The notes below the pieces were generated by a model. It was given only the letters and a program-made list of their open reading frames with translations. It had not been told where the DNA came from and did not search any database. From positions 124,001-188,000 of the forward strand of contig JAFGUG010000057.1 of the NCBI GenBank assembly GCA_016938655.1: 64,000 nt of DNA, given 5' to 3'. Position 1 is the first letter of the stretch. Each line of letters begins with the position of its first letter. Source of the DNA: Thiotrichales bacterium (GTDB lineage Bacteria; Pseudomonadota; Gammaproteobacteria; Thiomicrospirales; Thiomicrospiraceae). Of the stretch, positions 18,298 to 26,912 are shown piece after piece. A program made the position numbers and the translations under genes.

Positions 18298-19608
18298 ATG
18301 ACTGCAACTTCTCAACGACCTAAGATATTAATTGTCGGTGGTGGTGCTGGCGGACTGGAACTGGCCACAATACTCGGTCAAAAACTGGGCAAAACCAAGC
18401 AAGCTGACATTACCTTGATTGACCCGCACCGCGTTCACCTCTGGAAACCCCTGCTCCACGAAGTGGTGGCCGGCAGTTTAGACACCGGCGCCGAAGCCTT
18501 AAGTTACCGCGCGCACTCGGCAGAAAATCACTACTACTTTCGTATGGGGGCTATGCAAGGCATCGACCTTGAAAGTAAACAAATTATCGTCGCCCCACTG
18601 CTCGACCATCATGGCAAACAAATCTTGGCAGAACGCCGTGTGGATTACGATATGTTAGTGATGGCGTTGGGCGCACACTCGAATGACTTTGGTATTGCCG
18701 GGGTTAAAACGCACTGCTTTACCTTAGATTCAGCGCAAGAAGCCGAAGACTTTCACCTCTCATTCTTAAACCGTTTTTTGCAGTTTTCTGAGGTGGCTAA
18801 ACCAGAAGACTCGGTACATATTGCCATTGTTGGTGCGGGGGCAACCGGGGTGGAGCTGTCGGCAGAGTTGTATAATGCGGTCGATAGATTGGAGCAGTTT
18901 GGGGTGGATAAGGTGCACCATCAAAGTTTGCAAGTGACCTTAATTGAAGCGGCACCCAGAATTTTACCCGCTCTACCAGAAGCACTGGCCTTGAAAGCGC
19001 AAAAAACCCTCTCCGATTTAGGTGTGAGCATTGCCACACAAAAAACCGTGAGCGCCATTGAAGCGCAAACGCTGGTGACGCCTGAAGGAGAGATTAAAGC
19101 GGATTTATTGGTTTGGGCGGCAGGCATAAAAGCACCGGCTTTTTTATCAACACTTGGCTTGCCAACCAATCGCATTAACCAGTTAGAGATTGATTTTAGT
19201 TTGCGAGTTAAGGGCCAAAGCGATATTTTTGCAATCGGCGATTGCGCCTTCTTGGTGGGCGAGAACACCGATGAGCGTCCCGTGCCTCCGACCGCACAAG
19301 CGGCGCACCAAATGGCCGCCACCTGTGCAAAAAATATTATTGCCACCATTAATCACCAACCCAACCAAGACTTTAAATATTGTGACCACGGTGCGCTGGT
19401 GTCATTAAGTCGTTTTCAAACTTTAGGCAACTTGCTCGATCAACTGTTTAATAAAAATTGGATGGTGGAGGGAAAACTGGCGCACTGGGCGTATGCCAGC
19501 TTGTATCGACAACACCAACTCGCCCTGCACGGCTACTGGAAAACCCTGTGGATTCTGCTTGGCAGCGTGATTGCCAAACGCATTAAACCGAAGTTAAAAC
19601 TCTACTAA
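18298..19608 (+). CDS. ndh: Type II NADH dehydrogenase (NDH-2 family)
   Basis: 436-aa FAD enzyme that oxidises NAD(P)H and reduces quinone without pumping protons. FAD motif ILIVGGGAGGLE near residues 10-21, NADH motif IAIVGAGATGVELSAEL near 175, DLLVWAAGI, and FAD-closing IFAIGDCAFL. The C-terminal WMVEGKLAHWAYASLYRQHQLALHGYWKT region (key part GKLAHWAYASLYR) is the quinone and membrane-anchor part. AAGGAG lies 6 bases before the ATG. Sulfide:quinone reductase is a relative, but the C-terminus and lack of its cysteines favour NDH-2. Confidence 0.9.
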   Translation: MTATSQRPKILIVGGGAGGLELATILGQKLGKTKQADITLIDPHRVHLWKPLLHEVVAGSLDTGAEALSYRAHSAENHYYFRMGAMQGIDLESKQIIVAPLLDHHGKQILAERRVDYDMLVMALGAHSNDFGIAGVKTHCFTLDSAQEAEDFHLSFLNRFLQFSEVAKPEDSVHIAIVGAGATGVELSAELYNAVDRLEQFGVDKVHHQSLQVTLIEAAPRILPALPEALALKAQKTLSDLGVSIATQKTVSAIEAQTLVTPEGEIKADLLVWAAGIKAPAFLSTLGLPTNRINQLEIDFSLRVKGQSDIFAIGDCAFLVGENTDERPVPPTAQAAHQMAATCAKNIIATINHQPNQDFKYCDHGALVSLSRFQTLGNLLDQLFNKNWMVEGKLAHWAYASLYRQHQLALHGYWKTLWILLGSVIAKRIKPKLKLY

Positions 19609-19620
19609 TTTAAGTGTTGA

Positions 19621-20568
19621 TTAAAAATTCAGCAGGCCTGCTTGGTTATCGACTGTGTTTTCAGATTTCGCTTGATACTGATTTCGTCCACTCTGTTTGG
19701 CTAAGTACAACTGTTGATCGGCACATTGAAACAACTCGCTAGATTGCATCGCTTGAGTGGGCACGAACGTGCAACTCCCGACACTGATTGTTAACACCTC
19801 TGATACCGTAGATTTTTGGTGTGCAATGTTTAAGTTTTGAACCGCCTCTAAAATTTTTTGCGCAATCTGCTGGGCTTGAGATTGGTTGGTATCAGGAAGC
19901 AGTAATACAAATTCTTCACCGCCGTATCGGCACGTTATCTCAGAGGCACGCTGAGTCATATGGCTCAACGCTTGAGCGACCTGTTTAAGCGCCTCATCCC
20001 CTTTAATATGTCCGTAAAAGTCGTTGTATTGTTTAAAAAAGTCGATATCAATCATGATGAGTGTCAGCGGCATACGCTGTCTGATGGCTCTATTCCACTC
20101 AATTGATAAATCTTGATCAAGTTTTCTACGATTAAAAACGCCGGTTAAGCCATCCTGAAAAGAGAGTGCTTCAAGTTTTTTATTGAGCTGTTTAATCTGT
20201 TTTTCTGCTTTTACTCGGTCGGTAATGTCTTCAGCACTTGACCAAATGTATTGCTGACCTTCAATTTCAATCAGTTGACCGGATAACCGAACCGGAACCA
20301 TATGGCCGTCTTTATGAATGTACTCTTTTTCATAAGGGCCATAATGCCCTTTACTCTTAAGTTCGTTTAAACGCAGCGCTTCTTCAGGTTCATACTTTTT
20401 TGGGGTAATTTGCCAGTAATTTAATGAGAGGGTTTCTTCAACTGAACGACCGAGTAGCTTGGCATAAGCGGTATTCACATCCACCAAGTCGCCATTCATT
20501 TTGCATAAGGCTAAGCCAATGACGGTTTTCTCAAAGAGCAGGTCGCCAAACTTTGCGTCAGTTTTCAT
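19621..20568 (-). CDS. PAS-GGDEF diguanylate cyclase
   Basis: 315-aa cytosolic enzyme making c-di-GMP. PAS domain at about residues 5-125 (GLALCKMNGDLVDVNTAYAKLLGR, abbreviated), a short coiled coil KQIKQLNKKLEAL, then GGDEF with LTGVFNRRKLDQDL, IDIDFFKQYNDFYGH and the active motif RYGGEEF. The inhibitory RxxD site is absent (RASE in its place), so product inhibition is unlikely. Start chosen at the ATG at 20568; an upstream in-frame start adds 13 residues. Its last codons overlap an exact iterated palindrome, giving the C-terminus QAGLLNF. Confidence 0.9.
   Translation of the reverse strand: MKTDAKFGDLLFEKTVIGLALCKMNGDLVDVNTAYAKLLGRSVEETLSLNYWQITPKKYEPEEALRLNELKSKGHYGPYEKEYIHKDGHMVPVRLSGQLIEIEGQQYIWSSAEDITDRVKAEKQIKQLNKKLEALSFQDGLTGVFNRRKLDQDLSIEWNRAIRQRMPLTLIMIDIDFFKQYNDFYGHIKGDEALKQVAQALSHMTQRASEITCRYGGEEFVLLLPDTNQSQAQQIAQKILEAVQNLNIAHQKSTVSEVLTISVGSCTFVPTQAMQSSELFQCADQQLYLAKQSGRNQYQAKSENTVDNQAGLLNF
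19631..19642. repeat. Iterated palindrome AGCAGGCCTGCT, exact copy
   Basis: Lies in the last codons of the PAS-GGDEF gene; on the minus strand it is followed by GAATTTTTAATC. Confidence 0.9.
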
Positions 20569-20775
20569 AATCCGTACCACCCTCTTATGCACAACAACGC
20601 TTATCAAGAGAAGATAGCCATCGTTATACTTACTAGAGTATTGATTTTATATGATTTTTAAAAGAATAAACAGCAGATAAAAAAGCGCTTAGCAAACGCA
20701 CTCTGCCTTAGATTAGATTAGCTTAGATAGACTGATAAAGTTATAGGCATCAAAATCAGTCCGCAAATAATGGGG

Positions 20776-20787
20776 GACAGGCCTGCT
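20776..20787. repeat. Iterated palindrome, two mismatches, with AT arm
   Basis: GACAGGCCTGCT followed by GACTTTTAAAA; palindrome degraded but arm perfect. Intergenic. Confidence 0.65.
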
Positions 20788-20817
20788 GACTTTTAAAATT
20801 AAATGAAAAACCACAAA

Positions 20818-22020
20818 TTACAACTTACCGTGTGCCTGCCAAAGATGTAAATCCGACCAGGGCTTGGCATCCCCTAGCACGTTCTCTTCACCACGAACTT
20901 GAGTAATGTGCCATTGATTATTTGACACTAATTGCAACAACGCCGCCCAAACGCCGGTTTCGTCTTGCCAAGCAATCAACTTAACTTGGCAGGCCTGCTC
21001 ACTTTCTGGAAAGTCAATTAACCACGCATGCTGTTGCAACACACTCAACTGAATCCAATCGTTAAAGTCGATGAGTTCTTCAAATTCATTTTCTGAAAGG
21101 GCTAATTTATCCGCCAAAGAAGCCATCGTGTGTTCTGAATCTTGCAGGGCGACTTCCACTGCGGTATTTAACCAACCTTGGTAGATATCTGTCACGTCGC
21201 TTAAATAACGACATTCGCCAATTCGGTCAATTTCAGCTTGCGGAAAAGCGTGTGCCTCACCCAAACGGTATACGTCTTCTAACAGTGCCACCATGCTTTT
21301 GCACTGCATAGGACGGCAGGGCAACTGCGCTAAAGAGCGATGTAATCGACAGCCAATTAAATGCGGAAAACGCGCCGCTAATGAGAGCGCCATGGAGTTA
21401 ATGCGCGGCAAGTCTTGCAACGCTTGCATGCGTTTATCGTCTAATAGACAAACCTCTACTTGCTCCGCAATCTCTTTATTCACCCAACGTAAACGCAAAT
21501 TACGTAAAAACTTTACGGTTGACTCTTTGCCTGGCCAACCGACTTGCTCGACAATATCAATTCGTTTACCGGCCAACAGAGCCACTATTTCGGGTTCGGC
21601 TAATTTGGACGACACTAAACGCCAAGCTAATAGCGGTGCATGGTCCAGCAGTTCGAGTAGTTGGGGGTATTTGCCACAAAAGTGCAGCAACTTGAGTTGA
21701 TGAGTTGGAAACAGCGCACAACTGTCGAGTACCCAAGGCGGCACTTGCTTTCGCCAGTTTGAGAACTGCGAGTAGTTTGACCATTGCAACACCGCCCAGT
21801 CGCTGGGGTAGTTAGGGACAGGATGAGAATCAAACATCATCCGATCCCAACCCATCACTTCAATCACCCCCAAGTTGGGGAAGAGTTTGCGGGCATCAAT
21901 CCACAAGGTTTGCTCTTCTTCGTCCCAATAGCAGTGTTTAGCTAATAGCTGTTGGGCGCGAGGCAGTTCATTGGGAAACGTATGGCCAACCCGACCCATC
22001 GGTTTGGAGGATTGTGCCAT
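20818..22020 (-). CDS. Hypothetical protein downstream of rlmI
   Basis: 400-aa protein not recognised. It starts 5 bases after the rlmI stop on the same strand, so they are likely cotranscribed. No signal peptide or transmembrane span. It is rich in Leu and Trp with repeated helical segments such as LLELLDHAPLLAWRLVSSKL and MALSLAARFPHLIGCRLHRS, which weakly recall helical-repeat folds. A one-mismatch iterated palindrome at 20988 encodes SEQACQ near the C-terminus. A possible RNA or ribosome role from its neighbour is speculation. Confidence 0.75.
   Translation of the reverse strand: MAQSSKPMGRVGHTFPNELPRAQQLLAKHCYWDEEEQTLWIDARKLFPNLGVIEVMGWDRMMFDSHPVPNYPSDWAVLQWSNYSQFSNWRKQVPPWVLDSCALFPTHQLKLLHFCGKYPQLLELLDHAPLLAWRLVSSKLAEPEIVALLAGKRIDIVEQVGWPGKESTVKFLRNLRLRWVNKEIAEQVEVCLLDDKRMQALQDLPRINSMALSLAARFPHLIGCRLHRSLAQLPCRPMQCKSMVALLEDVYRLGEAHAFPQAEIDRIGECRYLSDVTDIYQGWLNTAVEVALQDSEHTMASLADKLALSENEFEELIDFNDWIQLSVLQQHAWLIDFPESEQACQVKLIAWQDETGVWAALLQLVSNNQWHITQVRGEENVLGDAKPWSDLHLWQAHGKL
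20988..20999. repeat. Iterated palindrome, one mismatch (GGCAGGCCTGCT)
   Basis: In the 400-aa hypothetical gene; followed by CACTTTCTGG. Confidence 0.75.
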
Positions 22021-22025
22021 TGCAT

Positions 22026-23219
22026 TTACCAGCTTTGAGAAATTTTAAAGAAGAAGGTTTTTAGGTACTCGGTTTCTGGAATCGCCGGGTGAATTGGGTG
22101 ATCGGGCGCTTGGTGGGCTTGATCAAACATCTGCGCAGTACGGTCAATGTGACGCGCGGCTTGTTGCACTTGGTTCAACAAGTTATCACGTGACATATGG
22201 TGCGAGCACGATGCAGAAACCAAAATCCCGTCATTTTCTAACAAGCGCATCGCCAGTTCGTTAATTCGGCGGTAACCCTCTGCCCCTTGTTTATAGTCTT
22301 TTTTACGTTTTACAAAGGCCGGTGGATCCACAATAATCACGTCAAACTTGCCCGCTTCCATACGCAGGGCATTCAACACATCAAACGCTTTACCTTGAAT
22401 CAGGGTCATTTTTTCAGAGACACCATTCAGCTCGGCATTGCGCTCAACCCCGTTAATTGCTAACTCGGAAGAGTCTACGCACGTGACTTCAGAGGCCCCC
22501 GCCACTGCCGCTTCAATCCCCCAGCCGCCCAGGTAACTGAATACATCCAACACACGTTTGCCTTTAACCATCTCTTGCAAGCGACGACGTCCCATACGGT
22601 GATCATAGAACCATCCGGTTTTTTGACCGTCTTTCACCGGAATGGCAAATTTAGCGCCATTCTCTTCAATAATGATTTCGTCTGGCAGTTCACCGTGCAC
22701 CACTTCGTCATACAATGGTAAGCCTTCTAGCTCTCGGCTTTTATTGTCATTACGCATCACAATCGCCGATGGGTGGTACAAATTCTCCAGCACTTGCACA
22801 ATGTCGTCTTTAACGGTTTCCATGCCCGCGGTGGTAATTTGCACCGAGAACACATCGCCAAAACGGTCAATCACTAAACCGGGTAAGCCATCGCTGTCGC
22901 CAAACACCAAACGATAATACGGCGCATCAAAACTCAGCTCTCGCAGTTCTTGTGCGGCTTGTATGCGGCGTTTCAAGAACTTCATGTTCATCTCAAGCTT
23001 TGGGTTGCGGCTCAGCATGCGAATACAAATCAGCGTATTGGGGTTAACATACCCCATACCAATGGCTTTGCCGTTTGAAGATTCAATAATGACCTGCTGC
23101 CCAGCTTGCATGCCTTTAATTGGCGTGGCAACTAAGTCAACTTCGTTACTAAACACCCACATATGACCTTGCTTAATTCGGCGCTCTTCATTCTTTTTTA
23201 AACGGACACTGGCTAACAT
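22026..23219 (-). CDS. rlmI: RlmI-like 23S rRNA m5C methyltransferase
   Basis: 397-aa SAM-dependent methyltransferase expected to modify C1962 of 23S rRNA. N-terminal PUA-like domain (residues 1-75, RRIKQGHMWVFSNEVD), then GWFYDHRMGRRRLQEM, SAM motif VLDVFSYLGGWGIEAA, DVIIVDPPAFVKRKKD (the DPPAF catalytic loop) and SCSHHMSRDNL with the Cys typical of RlmI. Length is as in E. coli. First gene of a two-gene unit with the hypothetical gene downstream. Confidence 0.93.
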   Translation of the reverse strand: MLASVRLKKNEERRIKQGHMWVFSNEVDLVATPIKGMQAGQQVIIESSNGKAIGMGYVNPNTLICIRMLSRNPKLEMNMKFLKRRIQAAQELRELSFDAPYYRLVFGDSDGLPGLVIDRFGDVFSVQITTAGMETVKDDIVQVLENLYHPSAIVMRNDNKSRELEGLPLYDEVVHGELPDEIIIEENGAKFAIPVKDGQKTGWFYDHRMGRRRLQEMVKGKRVLDVFSYLGGWGIEAAVAGASEVTCVDSSELAINGVERNAELNGVSEKMTLIQGKAFDVLNALRMEAGKFDVIIVDPPAFVKRKKDYKQGAEGYRRINELAMRLLENDGILVSASCSHHMSRDNLLNQVQQAARHIDRTAQMFDQAHQAPDHPIHPAIPETEYLKTFFFKISQSW

Positions 23220-23309
23220 GACAACTTTTACTCAACTTTGGCTTGGCGTGTGTTTAATACCATGAAATAACGTGAAAAACACACTTTAAAAATAGGAAAT
23301 GGGCAGGCA

Positions 23310-23321
23310 AGCAGGCCTGCT
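23310..23321. repeat. Iterated palindrome AGCAGGCCTGCT, exact copy
   Basis: Intergenic between gcvH and rlmI; followed by GACTTTGAAAA. Confidence 0.9.
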
Positions 23322-23343
23322 GACTTTGAAAAAAATGAAAAAC

Positions 23344-23733
23344 CTACGACTGATCAATCAGCTCTTGGTATTCGGCATCGGACATTAAATCGTCTAATTC
23401 GGCTGCATCGTGAAGGGCAATCTTAAACAACCATCCGCCATCATAAGGCTCGTCGTTAATCAACTCAGGCTCATCTTCTAACGCTTCATTGAACTCAACA
23501 ATTTCGCCACTGACGGGCGCATAAATCTCGGTGGCAGATTTAACCGATTCTAAAGACATGACCTCTTCTTCTGCAGAGACATCGTTGCCTAATTGTGGTG
23601 GCGTAATGCTCATCATTTCGCCCAGTGATTCTTGCGCAAAGTCGGTAATGCCGACCACGGCAAGACCGCGTTCATCAATGTAAACCCATTCGTGCGTTTG
23701 GGCATATTTTAAGTGATTCGGTAAGACGCTCAT
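23344..23733 (-). CDS. gcvH: Glycine cleavage system H protein
   Basis: 129-aa lipoyl carrier of the glycine cleavage complex, shuttling the aminomethyl group. The lipoylated Lys is in MSLESVKSATEIYAPVSG near residue 62, and YAQTHEWVYI is the conserved start. The ATG at 23733 has GGAG 9 bases upstream; a TTG at 23748 overlaps that site. gcvT and gcvP are not in the window, so it is either encoded apart from its partners or serves lipoate relay. The sequence looks like a normal GcvH, not the LbpA carrier of the sHdr sulfur-oxidation pathway. Confidence 0.92.
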   Translation of the reverse strand: MSVLPNHLKYAQTHEWVYIDERGLAVVGITDFAQESLGEMMSITPPQLGNDVSAEEEVMSLESVKSATEIYAPVSGEIVEFNEALEDEPELINDEPYDGGWLFKIALHDAAELDDLMSDAEYQELIDQS

Positions 23734-23923
23734 TTGATGGTTCTCCAATAAAAATTATGGGTGAATAATACCACTTTTACGCATTAATCAATGCCTAATC
23801 CCAAGGGCAATTGGGCATTGCCAATGGCTTTGAATCTAATGATTAAAGGAAATAACGGATTTATTTGCCCGCATGCTGTTTAATTTCAAAACGCTAACCG
23901 TAAAGATTGACGCACTTTGTGAA

Positions 23924-25807
23924 TTAATGCGCGTTGTCATCCGGCACGGGTTGTTCTGATACAGCGGTTAATTCATCCACTTCAACCCGGTTTCTGCCCA
24001 GGTCTTTTGCTCGGTATAAGGCTTGGTCTGCCCGTTTTACAAACGTTTGCTCGGTATCCCAATTAGTGAGATTCGCCACCCCTAAACTGATGGTAATGTG
24101 TGTGGGTACCTCCGAGGTTGACAACTCACTCACCGCAAGTCGAATACGTTCTGCGATGGTCACGGCCGAATGTTTATCCGTTTCTGGTAACAAAACCAGA
24201 AACTCTTCGCCGCCATATCGGCAAACTTTATCAATATCTCGCAAAGTTTTAAAAATAACCGACGCCACCTCTTTTAATACCACATCGCCAACATCGTGCC
24301 CAAAATTATCATTCACCAATTTAAAATGGTCAACATCAAGCATAATGATCGAAAAGTGTGTTTTGTATCGATGCGCACGTTCAATCTCATGATGCAACGA
24401 TTCGTTACACGCCAAACGGTTACCGACACCGGTTAACTCATCCGTTACCGTCAACTTTTGTAAACGCTCTTTAAACTCCTCAACGCGGGTAATGTCTTGC
24501 ATTAAAACATTAAATAACCGTTGTGTGCCAACTTGCATGGGTTTGATTTTGAACTGAAAAATATGCGTTTTACCATGGCGAAGTATTTTGGCTTTGTGTG
24601 AATCGTAGGGACGTTTAAGAATGTAATCAATCCAGTATTCGCCATTAATGGTCCTTTGCAAAAAACCGTCCTCTTTAACAAAGGTATCGCAAACACAGGT
24701 GTATTTACTTAAAAATGCCTCAATATCCTCAAACTCATCATAAAATTCAAAAAAGTGACTATTTGAATCAACAATTTTCTTATAGTTAGTGATGTACACA
24801 ATATCGGAAACCGAGTCGATAATCTGCCTAAAGTAGCGCTTCTCAGTGTTGGCTTGACGGTTATTGATGAATTGCAGTGTTAACAGTAACAGCAATAAAA
24901 TAGCCGCTATGTTAATAAAAATGTACTTTTGCAATACCCAAGAGGCATTTTCAAAACTCATCTTATTTTTTTGCATGAACGTTAACCAATAGGCCAATAC
25001 TCGCCCGTTTTCATCGTTTAACACCCATTTTCTGACTACATAACCATTCAACTCAACATAGCCTTTTGAGTTCAACAAACCCTGCAAATCTTGGTTTCTT
25101 AAAAGGCTAATTAATTTAGAGGGCGCATCTGTGTTGGCCACAAAATACTCGTTTAAAAAGGAATTTTGATCAACGCGAGTTAACTGCTTTTTATAGCTTT
25201 TATCTACCAACAAAACAGACGAAACCCCCGTTTCGAAAAAAAGTTCTTTGGTCATCGGAGTAAATTGTGTAATCAGTTCCACAACCCCTAATAATTTAAA
25301 CTGCTCATCGAATACCGGGGACATCGATTTAAATGACAGGGCAAACTTGCCAACACTCATCACCTTTTTGGGTTTCGGATCCAGCAACATATCTTGAATT
25401 TCTGGTCGAATTTTTAAGAGGTTATCACCGGTTTTTTCGGTCCAACTGCGATAAACACTGTCGCCCTTTAAATTGATGAGTTGTAGCCAGAGGTTTTCAA
25501 AGTCGGATTGTTGATTAATGCGTTTGACTAGAGTGGCGATTTTTTTACGATTTTCGGCAGAATCGTCAGGGTTGATCAACACCTCTTGAATAAGGGGGTT
25601 TTCAGTTAAACTTAATGCGAGCGTGATGGCATTATTTTGTTGATCTGTGAGCAGTGACTGCATGTTTTCATGCAGCTGTTTTTGATGATTGAGAATCTCT
25701 TTATCGTAGAGTTGGTGTTTGGCAACCCCATAAACCACCGCCGCTACCGTCAAAATTGCGATTAACGCCAATAACAGGACTAGATACAACTTAAGCGGCT
25801 TCTTCAT
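23924..25807 (-). CDS. Membrane sensor diguanylate cyclase (PAS-GGDEF)
   Basis: 627-aa inner-membrane protein. Span at residues 7-27, a large periplasmic sensor domain of the double-Cache type (to about 290; FALSFKSMSPVFDEQFKLLGVVELITQF, abbreviated), a second span YIFINIAAILLLLLLTLQFI near 300, a PAS-like region, then GGDEF with LTGVGNRLACNE, LDVDHFKLVNDNFGHDVGD and RYGGEEF. An I-site RxxD (RDID) lies five residues before GGEEF, so feedback inhibition is expected. Start at the ATG at 25807 with TGGAG close by; an ATG four codons upstream is possible. Confidence 0.88.
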   Translation of the reverse strand: MKKPLKLYLVLLLALIAILTVAAVVYGVAKHQLYDKEILNHQKQLHENMQSLLTDQQNNAITLALSLTENPLIQEVLINPDDSAENRKKIATLVKRINQQSDFENLWLQLINLKGDSVYRSWTEKTGDNLLKIRPEIQDMLLDPKPKKVMSVGKFALSFKSMSPVFDEQFKLLGVVELITQFTPMTKELFFETGVSSVLLVDKSYKKQLTRVDQNSFLNEYFVANTDAPSKLISLLRNQDLQGLLNSKGYVELNGYVVRKWVLNDENGRVLAYWLTFMQKNKMSFENASWVLQKYIFINIAAILLLLLLTLQFINNRQANTEKRYFRQIIDSVSDIVYITNYKKIVDSNSHFFEFYDEFEDIEAFLSKYTCVCDTFVKEDGFLQRTINGEYWIDYILKRPYDSHKAKILRHGKTHIFQFKIKPMQVGTQRLFNVLMQDITRVEEFKERLQKLTVTDELTGVGNRLACNESLHHEIERAHRYKTHFSIIMLDVDHFKLVNDNFGHDVGDVVLKEVASVIFKTLRDIDKVCRYGGEEFLVLLPETDKHSAVTIAERIRLAVSELSTSEVPTHITISLGVANLTNWDTEQTFVKRADQALYRAKDLGRNRVEVDELTAVSEQPVPDDNAH

Positions 25808-25966
25808 TTCACTCCACATTATGGCTTTAACAGGTCAGTCCATTCTAGGTTATGCCCGCTGTTTTTCAAGCGATTAGCCCAAGTTAGAGCACGCATTAGG
25901 CGCTAAAATTACTTGGGGATAAACTGTTTTTTTCTATCAGGCACCCCATTAAGCGAAATATGGCCA

Positions 25967-26602
25967 TCAAAACTGCGAAATGGTCGCCGTCACCACCCCC
26001 CAAATGACCATATCCGACTCCTCTCTAACGGGGATCGGCGGGTAGTGGTCATTCTCTGGCACCAACCACGTGCCGGTGGATTTCACCGATAAACGTTTTA
26101 CGGTGAGCTCGCCATCTAATGCGGCAATCACAATCTTGCCATCCGCTGGAGTCACGCTGCGATCCACCACCAGAATATCGCCATCTAAAATGCCCGCCTT
26201 TTGCATGGAGTCCCCCTCAACCACCAATAAAAAGGTCGCCTCTTTATTGCGAATCAATTTATCGTTGAGGTCGAGGTGTTTTTCAATGTAGTCATCTGCG
26301 GGGCTGGGAAAACCCGCCACCACTTTATGACTAAACAACGGTAACTCAATCGGCACTTCGTTTGCGGGTTGATAGACCGCAAATGGACTGTTTTCCAGCA
26401 GGCCTGCCCACTTTCCATCATCAATATTCTGGCTATTCACCGCTTGTGACTTCATCGCTTGAAGCCACTGCTCTATTTGTGCGACTTTTGATTCGGGTAC
26501 CCGCATCACTTTAGTCGATTCACCAAATTTACCCGAGCCTTTTTTGCGTCCCGCCCCCAAACGGGCGCCGCCATGAATCACTTTCGTTTTAGAATCTGTC
26601 AT
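25967..26602 (-). CDS. UmuD-like S24 autoprotease
   Basis: 211-aa member of the LexA/UmuD S24 peptidase family. Cleavage site Ala96-Gly97 (VVAGFPSPADDY), Ser132 in VEGDSMQ and Lys169 in ELTVKRL form the self-cleavage centre. The N-terminus has a Gly/Lys/Arg-rich segment GGARLGAGRKKGSGKFGE followed by TKVMRVPESKV, found on some polymerase V UmuD-type proteins, and not a LexA winged helix. No umuC follows; the next gene is a GGDEF-EAL gene 310 bases away, so its polymerase partner would be elsewhere. A one-mismatch palindrome at 26397 encodes WAGLLENS. Confidence 0.88.
   Translation of the reverse strand: MTDSKTKVIHGGARLGAGRKKGSGKFGESTKVMRVPESKVAQIEQWLQAMKSQAVNSQNIDDGKWAGLLENSPFAVYQPANEVPIELPLFSHKVVAGFPSPADDYIEKHLDLNDKLIRNKEATFLLVVEGDSMQKAGILDGDILVVDRSVTPADGKIVIAALDGELTVKRLSVKSTGTWLVPENDHYPPIPVREESDMVIWGVVTATISQF
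26397..26408. repeat. Iterated palindrome, one mismatch (AGCAGGCCTGCC)
   Basis: In the UmuD-like gene; followed by CACTTTCC. Confidence 0.75.
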
Positions 26603-26912
26603 ATCGGTCTTCTTTTACTTAAACAACAAGAGGTGAACTACGTTAGTCCAACTTGAATAACGTAACTTTTTTCATAAGTATATAAAATAAGTGGCTAAAA
26701 GTCCGATTTAAAATGGGATTTGATTGAAATAATAGATGTGCATTCAAACCTAGCAGGCCTGCTGAATTTGAATGAAAACACGGTTTAAACCAAAAGGGAA
26801 CTTGATGATTTAAGATTCAGGCTTGACTCTTGGTGACAAACAACCCAAATTGATGTGCGCAAGTAACCGATTATGTAACGGTAGACAGCTTCTTTAGGCG
26901 CTTCTTTAGCTG
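26603..26912. other. Intergenic region umuD-like to GGDEF-EAL gene
   Basis: 310 bases. Holds an exact iterated palindrome at 26752 and, nearer the GGDEF-EAL stop, GCGCTTCTTTAGC next to GCTGCTAAAATTT with no good terminator. A LexA-type operator (CTG-N10-CAG) was sought by eye and not found. Confidence 0.45.
26752..26763. repeat. Iterated palindrome AGCAGGCCTGCT, exact copy
   Basis: Intergenic; followed by GAATTTGAATG. Confidence 0.9.

Noticed and set aside
18298-19608. ndh as sulfide:quinone reductase
   Set aside because: Lacks the conserved cysteines and has the NDH-2 C-terminal region.
20701-20740. Short TTAGATTAGATTAG-like tandem repeat
   Set aside because: Only two to three imperfect units; no likely function.
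23344-23733. GcvH-like gene as the LbpA lipoate carrier of the sHdr sulfur pathway
   Set aside because: Sequence follows ordinary GcvH and there are no hdr-like or lipoate-ligase genes near it.
26603-26912. LexA box before the UmuD-like gene
   Set aside because: No CTG-N10-CAG pattern was seen upstream of the start at 26602.
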